Of a stretch of 64,000 nucleotides of DNA, positions 38,014-47,198 are shown piece after piece; position 1 is the first letter of the stretch; each line of letters opens with the position of its first letter. Made by a program: the position numbers and the translations under genes. The notes beneath the pieces are model-generated. The model saw only the letters and a program-made list of their open reading frames with translations. It made no database searches and had not been told where the DNA came from. This DNA is from Paenibacillus sp. LS1 (GTDB lineage Bacteria; Bacillota; Bacilli; Paenibacillales; Paenibacillaceae): positions 1,302,001-1,366,000 of the forward strand of contig NZ_JAPDOE010000001.1 in assembly GCF_026013365.1 (NCBI RefSeq), given 5' to 3'.

Positions 38014-39375
38014 ATGAAATTATTCCCATCTACATCCACTCATGCATCTGTACGATCCGAACGTTCTCTGAAATCGAAAATGGCCCAGATCTGTCTGAGC
38101 GCCGCGTTCCCTCTATTATTGATTGGTGGTGGAACGGCTGGTGCTGAAGAGCTGATCGAGAGCAATTTGCAAAATCCCTCTGAATCGGTGGCGACTTCGA
38201 ATATCGCGCTTGCTGCGGGTGATCTGTATGTGTCTCCTGGCGGTTCAGCCAGCAATCCGGGAACAATGAACAGCCCTACGTCACTCGCTAACGCATTGAG
38301 CCAGATTGCACCGGGTAAAACGATCTATCTACGAGGCGGAACTTACAGTTTCTCCGAAACCATTACCATTGAACGTGGCAATAGCGGCACATCGAGCCAA
38401 CGCAAAAACCTGGTGGCGTATGGATCGGAAAAACCGGTCTTTGATTTCTCAGCCCAAACCTTCGCTTCCACCAATCGTGGACTGCAAATGTTCGGAGACT
38501 ACTGGCTCGTGAGAGGGCTTGAGGTCAAGGGTGCAGGCGATAACGGCATCTTCATCGGAGGCAGTTACAACCGTCTGGAGCAGATCGAAGCTCATCACAA
38601 CCGGGATACGGGTATTCAAATGGGACGTTATGCTTCCACAGCCGCCAAGAGTGAATGGCCTGCATATAATGAAGTGATTCGTTCCTACTCCCACAACAAC
38701 TATGACCCGGATGACGGCGAGGATGCAGACGGTTTTGCCGCCAAACTGACCGTTGGCCCGGGCAACGTCTTCGACGGTTGTATTGCCGCCTATAACGTGG
38801 ACGATGGCTGGGATCTCTATAGCAAAACGGACACAGGCGCCATCGGCGCGGTTACGATCCGCAACAGCATCGCCTACGCGAACGGGGCAACCGCAGACGG
38901 TACTTCTACCTCCAACAGTGATGGCAACGGCTTCAAGCTGGGTGGCGAGAAAATCGCCGTGAATCATATTGTGGAGAACAGCATTGCGTTTAATAATAAA
39001 AAGCACGGCTTCACCTACAACAGCAATCCCGGTTCGATCCAGATGAAAAATAACACCTCCTGGAACAATGGGCAAAGCAACTTTGCCTTTGATGTAGGCA
39101 CCCACATCTTCACCAACAACCTGTCCTTCCAAGGCGGCGCCAGTGACAAAACAAGCGGAACCGACGTCAGCAGCACTAACGTCTGGTGGAAGAACAAAAA
39201 AAGCGAGAACGCCAAAGGCCTGCTCGCCAGTGCAGCCGACTTTGTCTCCCTCGTGCCTTCGGTAACACGTAGTGCGGATGGCACGCCTGTGCTAGGTAAT
39301 TTCCTGAAGCTTGCGGGTGGCAGTGATTTGGTTGGATCAGGTACGCCATCGGGTACGAATATTGGTGCGAGATAA
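38014..39375 (+). CDS. Secreted pectate lyase, family PL9
   Basis: Extracellular right-handed beta-helix enzyme cleaving polygalacturonate by beta-elimination. Signal peptide ends near GTAGAEE. The mature protein opens YVSPGGSASNPGTMNSPTSL, followed by IYLRGGTYSFSETI. The family's calcium and catalytic region DPDDGEDADGFAAKLTVG carries the Lys used as catalytic base in PL9 (Dickeya Pel9A), and DDGWDLYSKTDTG follows. 453 aa; AAGGAGG seven bases before the ATG. Single gene with terminator. Fits a plant-associated lifestyle. Confidence 0.92.
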   Translation: MKLFPSTSTHASVRSERSLKSKMAQICLSAAFPLLLIGGGTAGAEELIESNLQNPSESVATSNIALAAGDLYVSPGGSASNPGTMNSPTSLANALSQIAPGKTIYLRGGTYSFSETITIERGNSGTSSQRKNLVAYGSEKPVFDFSAQTFASTNRGLQMFGDYWLVRGLEVKGAGDNGIFIGGSYNRLEQIEAHHNRDTGIQMGRYASTAAKSEWPAYNEVIRSYSHNNYDPDDGEDADGFAAKLTVGPGNVFDGCIAAYNVDDGWDLYSKTDTGAIGAVTIRNSIAYANGATADGTSTSNSDGNGFKLGGEKIAVNHIVENSIAFNNKKHGFTYNSNPGSIQMKNNTSWNNGQSNFAFDVGTHIFTNNLSFQGGASDKTSGTDVSSTNVWWKNKKSENAKGLLASAADFVSLVPSVTRSADGTPVLGNFLKLAGGSDLVGSGTPSGTNIGAR

Positions 39376-39405
39376 ATTGTAGTTATTGAGATAAAATTTA
39401 AAAGC

Positions 39406-39459
39406 AAAATCCCCTCTCCCATTCCAACCTGATCGGTGGTAATGGAGAAGGGGATTTTT
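39406..39459. terminator. Bidirectional terminator after the pectate lyase gene
   Basis: AAAATCCCC...GGGGATTTTT, with inner ATT/AAT and CTCC/GGAG pairs. Confidence 0.8.
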
Positions 39460-39499
39460 GGATTGCTGCGTATTGTCTGCTGGCTTATAAGGTAGATAC

Positions 39500-39781
39500 T
39501 CACGATTTGGCTAAAACCTCAATCATCAGTCTGCCGCCTGTGCGAAAACCTTGCTCAAACGCCGCTTCCACATACATAGATGTGGATTGTCCGATCAAGT
39601 CTATCAGTTGCTCCAAAGCATCGTACTCGTTCCCCGTAAGCTGTGTTTTGTAGTCCTGCATCAGGTCCGATATCTGGCGATTGATCTCCTGATACTCTGC
39701 ATGCTCAGGGTGAATCGATTCGTCCAACCGCAAGTTCCCGTGAAACAAATCTTCGATCAGGTTCGACATGTTATCTTTCAT
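39500..39781 (-). CDS. DUF6809-like small protein
   Basis: 93-aa helical protein: N-terminal LIEDLFHGNLRLDES, C-terminal AAFEQGFRTGGRLMIEVL. This matches the general form of the DUF6809 family, short Firmicute proteins of unknown function often near mobile or defence genes. No membrane segment. Single gene at the left edge of the AT-rich island. Confidence 0.7.
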   Translation of the reverse strand: MKDNMSNLIEDLFHGNLRLDESIHPEHAEYQEINRQISDLMQDYKTQLTGNEYDALEQLIDLIGQSTSMYVEAAFEQGFRTGGRLMIEVLAKS

Positions 39782-40278
39782 GATAAGGTCACCTCAGAAA
39801 GATTGTAACTTAAGGGATTAGGTGAGATGCGAATTTAGCGGGAAATCCGCTAGGATTATTTTTTCGTTTGCAATAAAATTGGGTCGAAGTTTACAACCAT
39901 GTCTTAAAACTATATGAATGCTTAGCTTGCTATGGCTAACGTTTGATAGATGTTACGAACGTGTCAATCTTTCTTATGGCTGAATAACCGATAGAAGGTC
40001 CGTAATTTTCAATAGCAAAAAATCACAACCTAAAAATTTGTATTAATGTTTATATATCACTCTGTATGCTCCTTTATCAGCTGATCATTTAAGGAATGCT
40101 TCAACAGTCAATTCCAATTCGACTATCTACCTAGATATACTTTCCAGACAATATAGATCGCGCGAACCTCGTATAGTAGAATTCGCTCAAGATACAATAG
40201 TCCTTTTAAAGAACGTTATTCTAAGAGAATAAATGAAAATTCTTGACCAAAAAATTGACCAATTTGCTGCTATACGTT
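39782..40278. other. AT-rich gene-free left flank of the defence island
   Basis: About 500 bases without a recognisable gene. A short direct repeat TTGACCAA at 40243-40250 and 40255-40262 lies just beyond the last island gene. No clear attachment site or transposon end. Confidence 0.4.
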
Positions 40279-42288
40279 TCACCAATTGTCTGGTATCAAT
40301 GCTTCATTACCATCTCTCCATCGTGCTACTACGTTAATATAATCTTCTGTACCTTGCCAAGTTATCTCATCAGCATGTTCTATCACAATAATCTGAGTAG
40401 GACTTAAATTTTGATTAATTTTCAAGGACAAATGCATAGATAAAGCATTAAATATTTTTTGAACGCGAAGCACATCTTCTTGTTTATATTGAGGTTCTGA
40501 TTTTTGAGCGTCATCTGAATCTGGGGACTCTAATACTTTCTCCGGAAAATACACTTGACTTGGTTGATCAATTACTAAGAATTGAGGCACCGGATTCCAA
40601 TCTAAATCGGAAAAGTGCTCGTGTAATGCAAGTAGAGTTGCAATATGATACCCCATCCAGTTAGCCCCACTGCCGATTTCCCATAAATAATCTTCTCTTT
40701 TATCAGTTTTTTTCTTTAAGGTCAAATTAATAATATCTAATGAAATGGGATGATCAGCATTTTCGACTCCGAGCTGATTAGCATATCTATTTATTCTAGT
40801 TGAGATGTTCTCCAAAGCAGCTTTTAATTTTAGCTTTATTCTATCTGGATTTATTTTTTCTTTTAAGGTAAAAATCTCTCTTTCAAGAGAAGCTAATTCA
40901 ACTTGTAGGTTATCATCTTCGTGAATTAATTTATAATCTTCAAGAGATTTTTCAAGACGACCAACAAATCGGAAGATTTCTTGCTCGGTCTGTCTAAGTT
41001 CCCTTAGCTCATTAGACTCTACCTCAAGTATATTTTTTTGATACCTAATATGGTTCAAGGATCTTTCTAGCTCATTTAGTCTAACTTTAATCTTAACAAT
41101 CTCTTTATCCAACATGTTGTAAGAATGTTCTATTTTATTGCCTTGTTCATCAATTCTCGTATGATATTTTTGCAAATCTTCTAATTCTTTATAAGCCTTA
41201 TCACTCTCTGAACCACAAAAAATACATGTTTCATTAGGCTCAACTAATTTTAGGAACCACCCAACAGGCTCTAGCCTTTCTTGCTGTTTCTCTAATGACT
41301 CATAATAAAGCTTTTCTGAGTCATGTAACCGTGATAATTTATAAAGTCTCTGACGAAGAGAGCCTATCTCCCTTGAAATTTCAATTTCTTCGTTTAGAAG
41401 TAAATTCAGTTCACGTACTGCTCCACTTGTTCCTTGTTCATCAATAATCATTACTTTTGAATTTAACTGCGAGGGAATTAATTCAAGATGTTTTATGTAT
41501 TGCTGAACTGGTGTATTATCTGAAACAGAACGCGAAGAATCAGGTAACAGTCCAAATTCTTTAGCTTGGGAGAAATAACTTTTAACTCTATGAATCCAAT
41601 GCTGAGTAGTTCTCTGTATCTCTTCAAATTCACGAATTTTCTTTGAATATTCATTCTCCAAGACCTTTAGTTTTTGTCTAAGTATCAATACTTCTTTATC
41701 AATAGCGCCTAGCACTAAAGGAAATATGTTTTTCAAACGTTCACGGTTCTCGTACGTATCCGCTTTATAAAATAAAGTATATGGATTTGCCACTATATGT
41801 TGTGGCTGAAACTGAAAAGCAGAAAAGTCTCTAAAACTCGCTCTTTTCCCAGAAGCATCCTCATCTTTTTCATCAGTTAAAGTCAAATAAGGTAACTCAG
41901 CTAATTCATTTAATTTGTTCTTAAGATAATCAACATTTGTTGTTACATTAGAATCTGGGTTAGGTAGATCAGAAACACTACAGTTTTCTTTAATATATAC
42001 TTCTGAACTTTTAGCATGAACGCCTGGTTCTTTCCTGGCAATTAAAATTGATTTGCTGTTAACCTCAATTATTATACCAAACCACTCTGTCTTTTCCCGT
42101 ATTATTCCCACAGGAATAGTGCACTTCGAACTTCCTAAACAATAGTCTATTATTGGAATAATTGATGATTTCCCCTTTTGGCTATCACCAGTTATGACAT
42201 TGATTTTATCTAATTCGAACTTTAAAATTCTAGGTTCTCTTTCCTTGTTCTTTGGCCATAAAATCACATTGTTAATTTTAAAATTCAT
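40279..42288 (-). CDS. ABC three-component system ATPase (DUF3732, Rad50/SMC-like)
   Basis: Predicted ATP-driven sensor or motor of an ABC three-component (ABC-3C) conflict system. Residues from MNFKINNV: Walker A GDSQKGKSS at 34-42; two long coiled-coil arms at roughly 190-350 and 360-500 joined by CIFC (355-358), a CxxC zinc-hook-like apex as in Rad50; signature-like GSGANWMG near 540; Walker B FLVIDQPSQVYFP near 571-582, the DUF3732 hallmark, with Gln where most ABC ATPases have the catalytic Glu; H-loop region IVIEHADE near 640. GAGG eight bases before the ATG at 42288, two bases after the stop of the middle component. Last gene of a three-gene operon. Confidence 0.85.
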   Translation of the reverse strand: MNFKINNVILWPKNKEREPRILKFELDKINVITGDSQKGKSSIIPIIDYCLGSSKCTIPVGIIREKTEWFGIIIEVNSKSILIARKEPGVHAKSSEVYIKENCSVSDLPNPDSNVTTNVDYLKNKLNELAELPYLTLTDEKDEDASGKRASFRDFSAFQFQPQHIVANPYTLFYKADTYENRERLKNIFPLVLGAIDKEVLILRQKLKVLENEYSKKIREFEEIQRTTQHWIHRVKSYFSQAKEFGLLPDSSRSVSDNTPVQQYIKHLELIPSQLNSKVMIIDEQGTSGAVRELNLLLNEEIEISREIGSLRQRLYKLSRLHDSEKLYYESLEKQQERLEPVGWFLKLVEPNETCIFCGSESDKAYKELEDLQKYHTRIDEQGNKIEHSYNMLDKEIVKIKVRLNELERSLNHIRYQKNILEVESNELRELRQTEQEIFRFVGRLEKSLEDYKLIHEDDNLQVELASLEREIFTLKEKINPDRIKLKLKAALENISTRINRYANQLGVENADHPISLDIINLTLKKKTDKREDYLWEIGSGANWMGYHIATLLALHEHFSDLDWNPVPQFLVIDQPSQVYFPEKVLESPDSDDAQKSEPQYKQEDVLRVQKIFNALSMHLSLKINQNLSPTQIIVIEHADEITWQGTEDYINVVARWRDGNEALIPDNW

Positions 42289-42290
42289 AA

Positions 42291-42773
42291 TTAGAACCTC
42301 ACTTTCATCAATTGGCATAACTCATCAAATTCCAAAGTAGCAAGCCAATATCCTAATCGTTTCGAAGTTGCCGTAATTCTCTTAAAGGAATCATATTTAT
42401 TTATAATTGTGTAGCCCATACGTACAGGAATAATTTCATGAGTCATATGGTGATAATAAAGTAGCTTACTTGAAAAACATAGATTTAAAGATTTTAAAGA
42501 TAGTTCTGACATATCTTGCATTCTTTCTTGAAGACCTATGAATAACGCACTATCAGCATTCAGCGAGTTAAAGAGTCCGCCCTTCATATTTCTTGCATAA
42601 ACTGAATTAGTAAAAGATTCATTTAATACTAGAGGTAAAACCAACATCAGAATTGGTAAGTTTATGCCCTTTTTCTCTTCCGTTCTCTTGTAGTATTCTA
42701 CTGAAAATATCCATAAAGCAATAGAACCAAGAGCAACATTTTGGACTACATCATACTCATTCATATCCTTCAT
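42291..42773 (-). CDS. ABC three-component system middle component
   Basis: 160-aa protein fitting the annotation class three-component ABC system middle component by size, position and pattern (EYDVVQNVALGSIALWIFSV, then LPILMLVLPLVLNE). It probably bridges the effector and the ATPase. Its ATG overlaps the effector stop (ATGA), with GAGGAG seven bases upstream. The two hydrophobic stretches look like amphipathic or buried helices rather than true membrane segments. Confidence 0.8.
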   Translation of the reverse strand: MKDMNEYDVVQNVALGSIALWIFSVEYYKRTEEKKGINLPILMLVLPLVLNESFTNSVYARNMKGGLFNSLNADSALFIGLQERMQDMSELSLKSLNLCFSSKLLYYHHMTHEIIPVRMGYTIINKYDSFKRITATSKRLGYWLATLEFDELCQLMKVRF

Positions 42774-44053
42774 ATATTTTCTCCTCTATTAAACAAAGCC
42801 TTGTATTCAGGATGCCAGCCTAACTCCAGTTCTCTCCTATTAGCCAGCCTATGGTAACTTCCTCTGGTTAAGTAGTATTGTTCTGTGGGCTGATTAGCAA
42901 GCGGTTCCCTGTGCTCAAGTGATTCCATCAGGGTTTCAAAACCAACATCAGAAGCAAATATTTCAGCATCGTTTGAGAACTGCCGTTCTCTACGATATTT
43001 ACGGTTATATTTAGCAAATATAACTTTCCAACGATCTAATAAATTCCGATCAAACCTTTCCATATCTTCTTTGGTGACGTTACCCTCAATGCTCAGTCTG
43101 GTTCTTTCATATTTACATCTTAGATAGTCCTCAATACAATCAGTTAACTCATCATCATTTAACGCTAATACAGACAGTTGTTTTACAAAAAGTTCTCTAG
43201 TTTGTTCCGATTGATCAATAATTGATAAAGGGATCAACAGTTGATCTGTCTCAATGAAGGCTCTTAGTTTAAATTTAGATAACACTTTCTGATAATGTAG
43301 TGCAAAATTATCCCTATTTATCCATGCGGGTTGATCATTTCTCCAGCAATTCATAGCAACATTATGTATCCAGCCCAATAAAGATTCATATATTTCATCT
43401 AATGGTAGCTCATCTGTTATAAATAACAAAGACTTAATTTCTTCTTTTAAGCCAGCACCAAAACTATTGTTAGAAGCATCACTTAGAACAATTTTTTTCA
43501 TCAAATTACCCAACTGTACATCATCGTAACTACACACTCTATCAACGTATCGTCTGACACCTTGTGGCGTCCCCAAAGCAATGTGTCTTAATTCATTAAC
43601 ACAGTTCTCAACTTCTGTTTGGCTTGTTGCCCCTGAAATTAATTTTACTAAACCCTGATCTATAACTTTGTTGGTTACCATATGAAATTCAGTTCTATCC
43701 AAGTCCACATTACTTGTATATACTGCTTGCAACCAAATTGATAAAGTATTCCATAAATCTTTGCTGTGATCACCAAAAGGGATATTCTTAGAAATTGAAT
43801 GTTTGTCTTGTTCAAACACATTAGATTCTTGTATTCCTTTAGCTATTTTTACAACATCATCGTTTGTTTCAATTCCTATAAGAGCTCCACTTTTACTTCT
43901 TGCTAACCAATAAAGAGCTCTCTCAGGCTGAAAAAGATAGCCTGCAAGACTACCAGAAGCAGTATGATTTTGAGATGTTTTTGTTAAATCAGAAATTAGA
44001 ACCCTCTCCTTACTAGCATTCTTCAAAATTTCATATAACAGTCTATATATCAT
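42770..44053 (-). CDS. ABC three-component system effector with Cap4-like nuclease N-terminus
   Basis: 427-aa protein, first gene of the ABC-3C operon. Residues about 35-110 resemble the dsDNA endonuclease domain of Cap4/DUF4297: GSLAGYLFQPERALYWL, then IGIETNDDVV (E62, D65/D66) and EQDKH (Q82-x-K84), an E/D...QxK active site, then SKDLWNTLSIWL. Residues 110-427 are helical (IETDQLLIPLSIID; LDRWKVIFAKYNRKYRRERQF) and match the C-terminal part usual for ABC-3C effectors. ATG at 44053 has no good ribosome site; a six-codon leader frame with AGGAGA overlaps the start. The nuclease role is inferred from motifs. Confidence 0.75.
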   Translation of the reverse strand: MIYRLLYEILKNASKERVLISDLTKTSQNHTASGSLAGYLFQPERALYWLARSKSGALIGIETNDDVVKIAKGIQESNVFEQDKHSISKNIPFGDHSKDLWNTLSIWLQAVYTSNVDLDRTEFHMVTNKVIDQGLVKLISGATSQTEVENCVNELRHIALGTPQGVRRYVDRVCSYDDVQLGNLMKKIVLSDASNNSFGAGLKEEIKSLLFITDELPLDEIYESLLGWIHNVAMNCWRNDQPAWINRDNFALHYQKVLSKFKLRAFIETDQLLIPLSIIDQSEQTRELFVKQLSVLALNDDELTDCIEDYLRCKYERTRLSIEGNVTKEDMERFDRNLLDRWKVIFAKYNRKYRRERQFSNDAEIFASDVGFETLMESLEHREPLANQPTEQYYLTRGSYHRLANRRELELGWHPEYKALFNRGENI

Positions 44054-44168
44054 TTTTCGACATTTTATATTTATCTCCTGCAGAACAAATGTTTGATCAA
44101 AATTGAAAGTGATTTTTACAGAGAGAAGTTATTGATACAGCTTTCTTCATACTTTAGGTTAACTAACA

Positions 44169-44209
44169 AAAAATAACCTACCTCACATATTGGCGGTAGG
44201 TTATTTTGT
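44169..44209 (-). terminator. Terminator separating the helicase-nuclease gene from the ABC-3C operon
   Basis: AAAATAACCTACC/GGTAGGTTATTTT; on the minus strand it is followed by TTTG. It makes the two defence units separately transcribed. Confidence 0.85.
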
Positions 44210-44257
44210 TCAATTCAAGGAATCTTGAGAAATTTCAACAAATTGAAATGAAATGTA

Positions 44258-46765
44258 TTACATACGTGGCTCTTCAGAGTACAATTCGCTTTTTAGGTCC
44301 TCAGCCGTTAACTTGTGAGTAATAATTAGCCGTTGTATTCTATCGTCTGATAAATTACTTAAATCGAATGTCCTAAACTCTTGAAAAAACCTTCTTACGT
44401 TGTTGACTAATAATCTGAGATGCTTATCCCGCATTAATTGAACGGATTCTGTAAATCCTGCCGCACTGGAAATTTTCCTGGCGGGAATAATCATTATTCT
44501 TTTAGGGGTGATATCTTTATAATTCCTCATAAACCAAGCGCATGCATTATTCATTTGACCAGTTTCATCTTTATTGATTTCAGTTCTTGACGTAGATACG
44601 TTATTTTTACACTCAACTAAAAAATAATCAGAATCACTAATTTTCCATATGTTATCAGGACCTTCTTTCCATTCCTTATCAGGTCTTTGAGTTTCAAATC
44701 CTACAATTTTGCCTAACTCATGAAAAGCTTGTTCAAATCTATCGGCATTAACTCCAAATCTAAGTTTGCTTAACAGATCATCTACCTCTGAATATAATTC
44801 TTCATAAGTATTAAATGAATGGGCCCATTTTATAATATTCTCAATACGTTTTAAGCTTATTGTCAATAATTTTGTTATTTCCATTCCCTCTCTTGGTTTT
44901 AACAAATAAGTATTTTTACGATGTGCTAAAATCTGATATTTATTAGATTCAAAAGACGAGTAAGCATAAGTCATCCGTGCAATTTCTTGAAAATACCATC
45001 CTTTTTCTTCTTCTGTATCTATATGACTATCTATCAATTTCTGAATTGTAGCTCCTGCTTCTTTGTACTCGCCCATACTATACTGATCTTCAGCCTTCTT
45101 TTCTAACTCAAATATTTCTAATGTTTTTACAAGCCTTTCTTCAGCAATCATTTTGTTCATTTCACCAATGTAAAAGTCTTTCCAGCCCTCATCTCTATTG
45201 AGTGACTGTTGAATCAAATGCATAAATGCATCTGAAGCTGAAGTACCTTCCTCAATCTCTTCTTTAGCAAATTCAGCGACTTTGAAACCTATATTGATTT
45301 GAGTTCTAGTTTGTTGGGAAAAGTATTTTTTATTCCTAAGTGATTTCACCAGTTCAGTTCCTGTTACTATGATTACGCAATAATCTTTTTCCCCTCTTAC
45401 AGCTCTCCCTAAACCTTGTTCAATAGTTTGAGCCATTCGCATTGCTACAATATCACTGTTACTACGGCATTCTTCTAAATGTCTATCCTGCAACGATTCG
45501 AAATATGGCTTAGAATCAAGTATCAAAATCCTGCACGATTCGTCTGGTAAATCAATTCCATCGTATCTATTTACAATTACAAGTGTTGTATCACGGTTAT
45601 TTTCTTTCAAAACTTTAATATCTTCAAAAATACTATCAGTATTGGCAATCTTAGAACCGTACTTTTCCCAATCTTTTGTATAATTACCACTAGGAACCAG
45701 AGAAACGATTCCTTCTTTTCGCCCACTCTGCGGTTTGGCAAATGCGTTAACAATCTCAGTCCTTGACAATTCGGAATCGATAAGAGAAGGTATCAGAACC
45801 ATTTTTTCACCAGACCATTTTTCATTCGAAACATGTAAGGGATTAACTATGGTTGAAGTATCTAACCCTAAACCTTTTATGAAAAATGAATCATCTGTAA
45901 TAGTAGCTGACATGAAAATCCTGTGTTCCGCTTTATAATATGATCCAAATAAATGTAACGGAATAGAGACTGGTATTATTTCAATACTCGTTCCAGATAT
46001 GTAACATTGACAATCTTTTAAAATATTCTTAATAACTGGCCAAGCGAATTTTATTTCTTTTAAATTTGTGTATTTTGATAGTTTGTTAGCTACTTCTGTA
46101 TGCTTATCTTGCCAGTCCCAATAAGGAACACATAAGAGAGCATCGAAACTTTTTTGTTTTATGTCCGCAAATGTTCCAACTCCTTGGTTTTGTAATTCAC
46201 TTGAGAATAATTCTAAGATATCCTGATATACAGGTGTACCTTGTTTTAAAACCATTTTACATGCGTTTTTAATCACTTCTATACAAGCATGAGCATCATC
46301 CATTAAAATCGTTGCTACATCTAATGATTTTGTTCCTAACTTAAATTTTGTTAATCCATTAAATAACATCTGTACTGAAGTTATAAGTATCTTTTTACCA
46401 TCAATGAATTGATCAGGTATCTCATCTTTAACTGTACAGAATTGAAGACCAAAACTTTCTGCTTGTCTACAGGTTTGCTCCACCAAATAATTATTATGAC
46501 AAAGATATAGTGCAGGGCCTTTATTTTGATTTAGTCTCGACTGTAGAATCAACAACCCGGTTAAGGTTTTCCCTTGCCCAGTGTGCATCTTCAGGATAAC
46601 ATCACGCTTATTAGAAAAATTGTCGAACCAATCATCTAATATCTTTTCTTGTATCGGACGTAGAGGTCCTTTATCACTTTTTCTATCTAATGTATCATAT
46701 ATCTCTTTAGGGTTTATTTTCTTTTCAATATCCATCTTTCCTAATTTCTTCTTAAAATCAACCAT
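44258..46765 (-). CDS. Helicase-nuclease defence protein (SF2 helicase fused to PD-(D/E)XK)
   Basis: 835-aa protein. N-terminal superfamily 2 helicase: Q-motif-like GPLRPIQEKIL, Walker A HTGQGKT at about 61-67, DEAH-box variant DDAH near 157, FMSATI, and motif VI QGLGRAVRG near 460. A helical middle part with TPR-like character (EDQYSMGEYKEAGATIQKLI) follows. C-terminal PD-(D/E)XK-type core: GPDNIW then YFLVECKNN near 718-720 (D...ExK). Start at 46765 has GAGGAG nine bases upstream. The overall plan recalls single-protein helicase-nuclease antiphage systems such as Hna, but identity is unproven. Own terminator downstream. Confidence 0.82.
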   Translation of the reverse strand: MVDFKKKLGKMDIEKKINPKEIYDTLDRKSDKGPLRPIQEKILDDWFDNFSNKRDVILKMHTGQGKTLTGLLILQSRLNQNKGPALYLCHNNYLVEQTCRQAESFGLQFCTVKDEIPDQFIDGKKILITSVQMLFNGLTKFKLGTKSLDVATILMDDAHACIEVIKNACKMVLKQGTPVYQDILELFSSELQNQGVGTFADIKQKSFDALLCVPYWDWQDKHTEVANKLSKYTNLKEIKFAWPVIKNILKDCQCYISGTSIEIIPVSIPLHLFGSYYKAEHRIFMSATITDDSFFIKGLGLDTSTIVNPLHVSNEKWSGEKMVLIPSLIDSELSRTEIVNAFAKPQSGRKEGIVSLVPSGNYTKDWEKYGSKIANTDSIFEDIKVLKENNRDTTLVIVNRYDGIDLPDESCRILILDSKPYFESLQDRHLEECRSNSDIVAMRMAQTIEQGLGRAVRGEKDYCVIIVTGTELVKSLRNKKYFSQQTRTQINIGFKVAEFAKEEIEEGTSASDAFMHLIQQSLNRDEGWKDFYIGEMNKMIAEERLVKTLEIFELEKKAEDQYSMGEYKEAGATIQKLIDSHIDTEEEKGWYFQEIARMTYAYSSFESNKYQILAHRKNTYLLKPREGMEITKLLTISLKRIENIIKWAHSFNTYEELYSEVDDLLSKLRFGVNADRFEQAFHELGKIVGFETQRPDKEWKEGPDNIWKISDSDYFLVECKNNVSTSRTEINKDETGQMNNACAWFMRNYKDITPKRIMIIPARKISSAAGFTESVQLMRDKHLRLLVNNVRRFFQEFRTFDLSNLSDDRIQRLIITHKLTAEDLKSELYSEEPRM

Positions 46766-46950
46766 ATTTATTTGCTCCTCAACTCTGCATGTTAGCAAAA
46801 CTAAAATCAGATAATCATATCCTACTGATTTAGTTCACCTCAAATACGTACTTCGTTGAGTGAAAGTCCATATCCTTCCAAACATTCGTTCTAGTTTTAT
46901 CTATAAAATCATTAAACTTAATTCATCGACTGTATATTATATAACTGTAA
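46766..46950. other. Promoter region of the helicase-nuclease gene
   Basis: AT-rich, no gene. No clear promoter assigned. Confidence 0.35.
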
Positions 46951-47161
46951 CTAATGTATAATTAAATCTTCATCATATGTTGGAGGCTCCCCAATAAAAC
47001 ACACTTTCTGATCGCCAATTGTCCCCTTCCTCTTATGGCATGTGATAGGATGACAATTGTACTTCCAGTGGACCTGAACCATAACCATGTCTCTCATGAT
47101 CTACGAAGTATGTTAGAGCTATCGGAAAATCAATAATCCAGAAATAAAATTCGGCTAAGAA
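46951..47161 (-). pseudogene. Decayed C-terminal gene remnant
   Basis: On the minus strand an open segment from 47161 encodes FYFWIIDFPIALTYFVD and GYGSGPLEVQL, then stops; after a one-base shift near 47040-47060 a sensible sequence resumes as HKRKGTIGDQKVCFIGEPP and ends with a TAG at 46951. The two frames together look like the last 70 or so residues of a real protein whose 5' part is gone. It directly follows the immunity gene, as displaced toxin or immunity fragments often do. Family not recognised. Confidence 0.5.
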
Positions 47162-47198
47162 TCAACATTCTTTATGTTCCCTTTGTCATCATTTGGAG

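Noticed and set aside
38449..39132. 227-codon minus-strand frame within the pectate lyase gene
   Set aside because: Val/Ile/Gly-rich mirror frame of the beta-helix repeats, no start signals.
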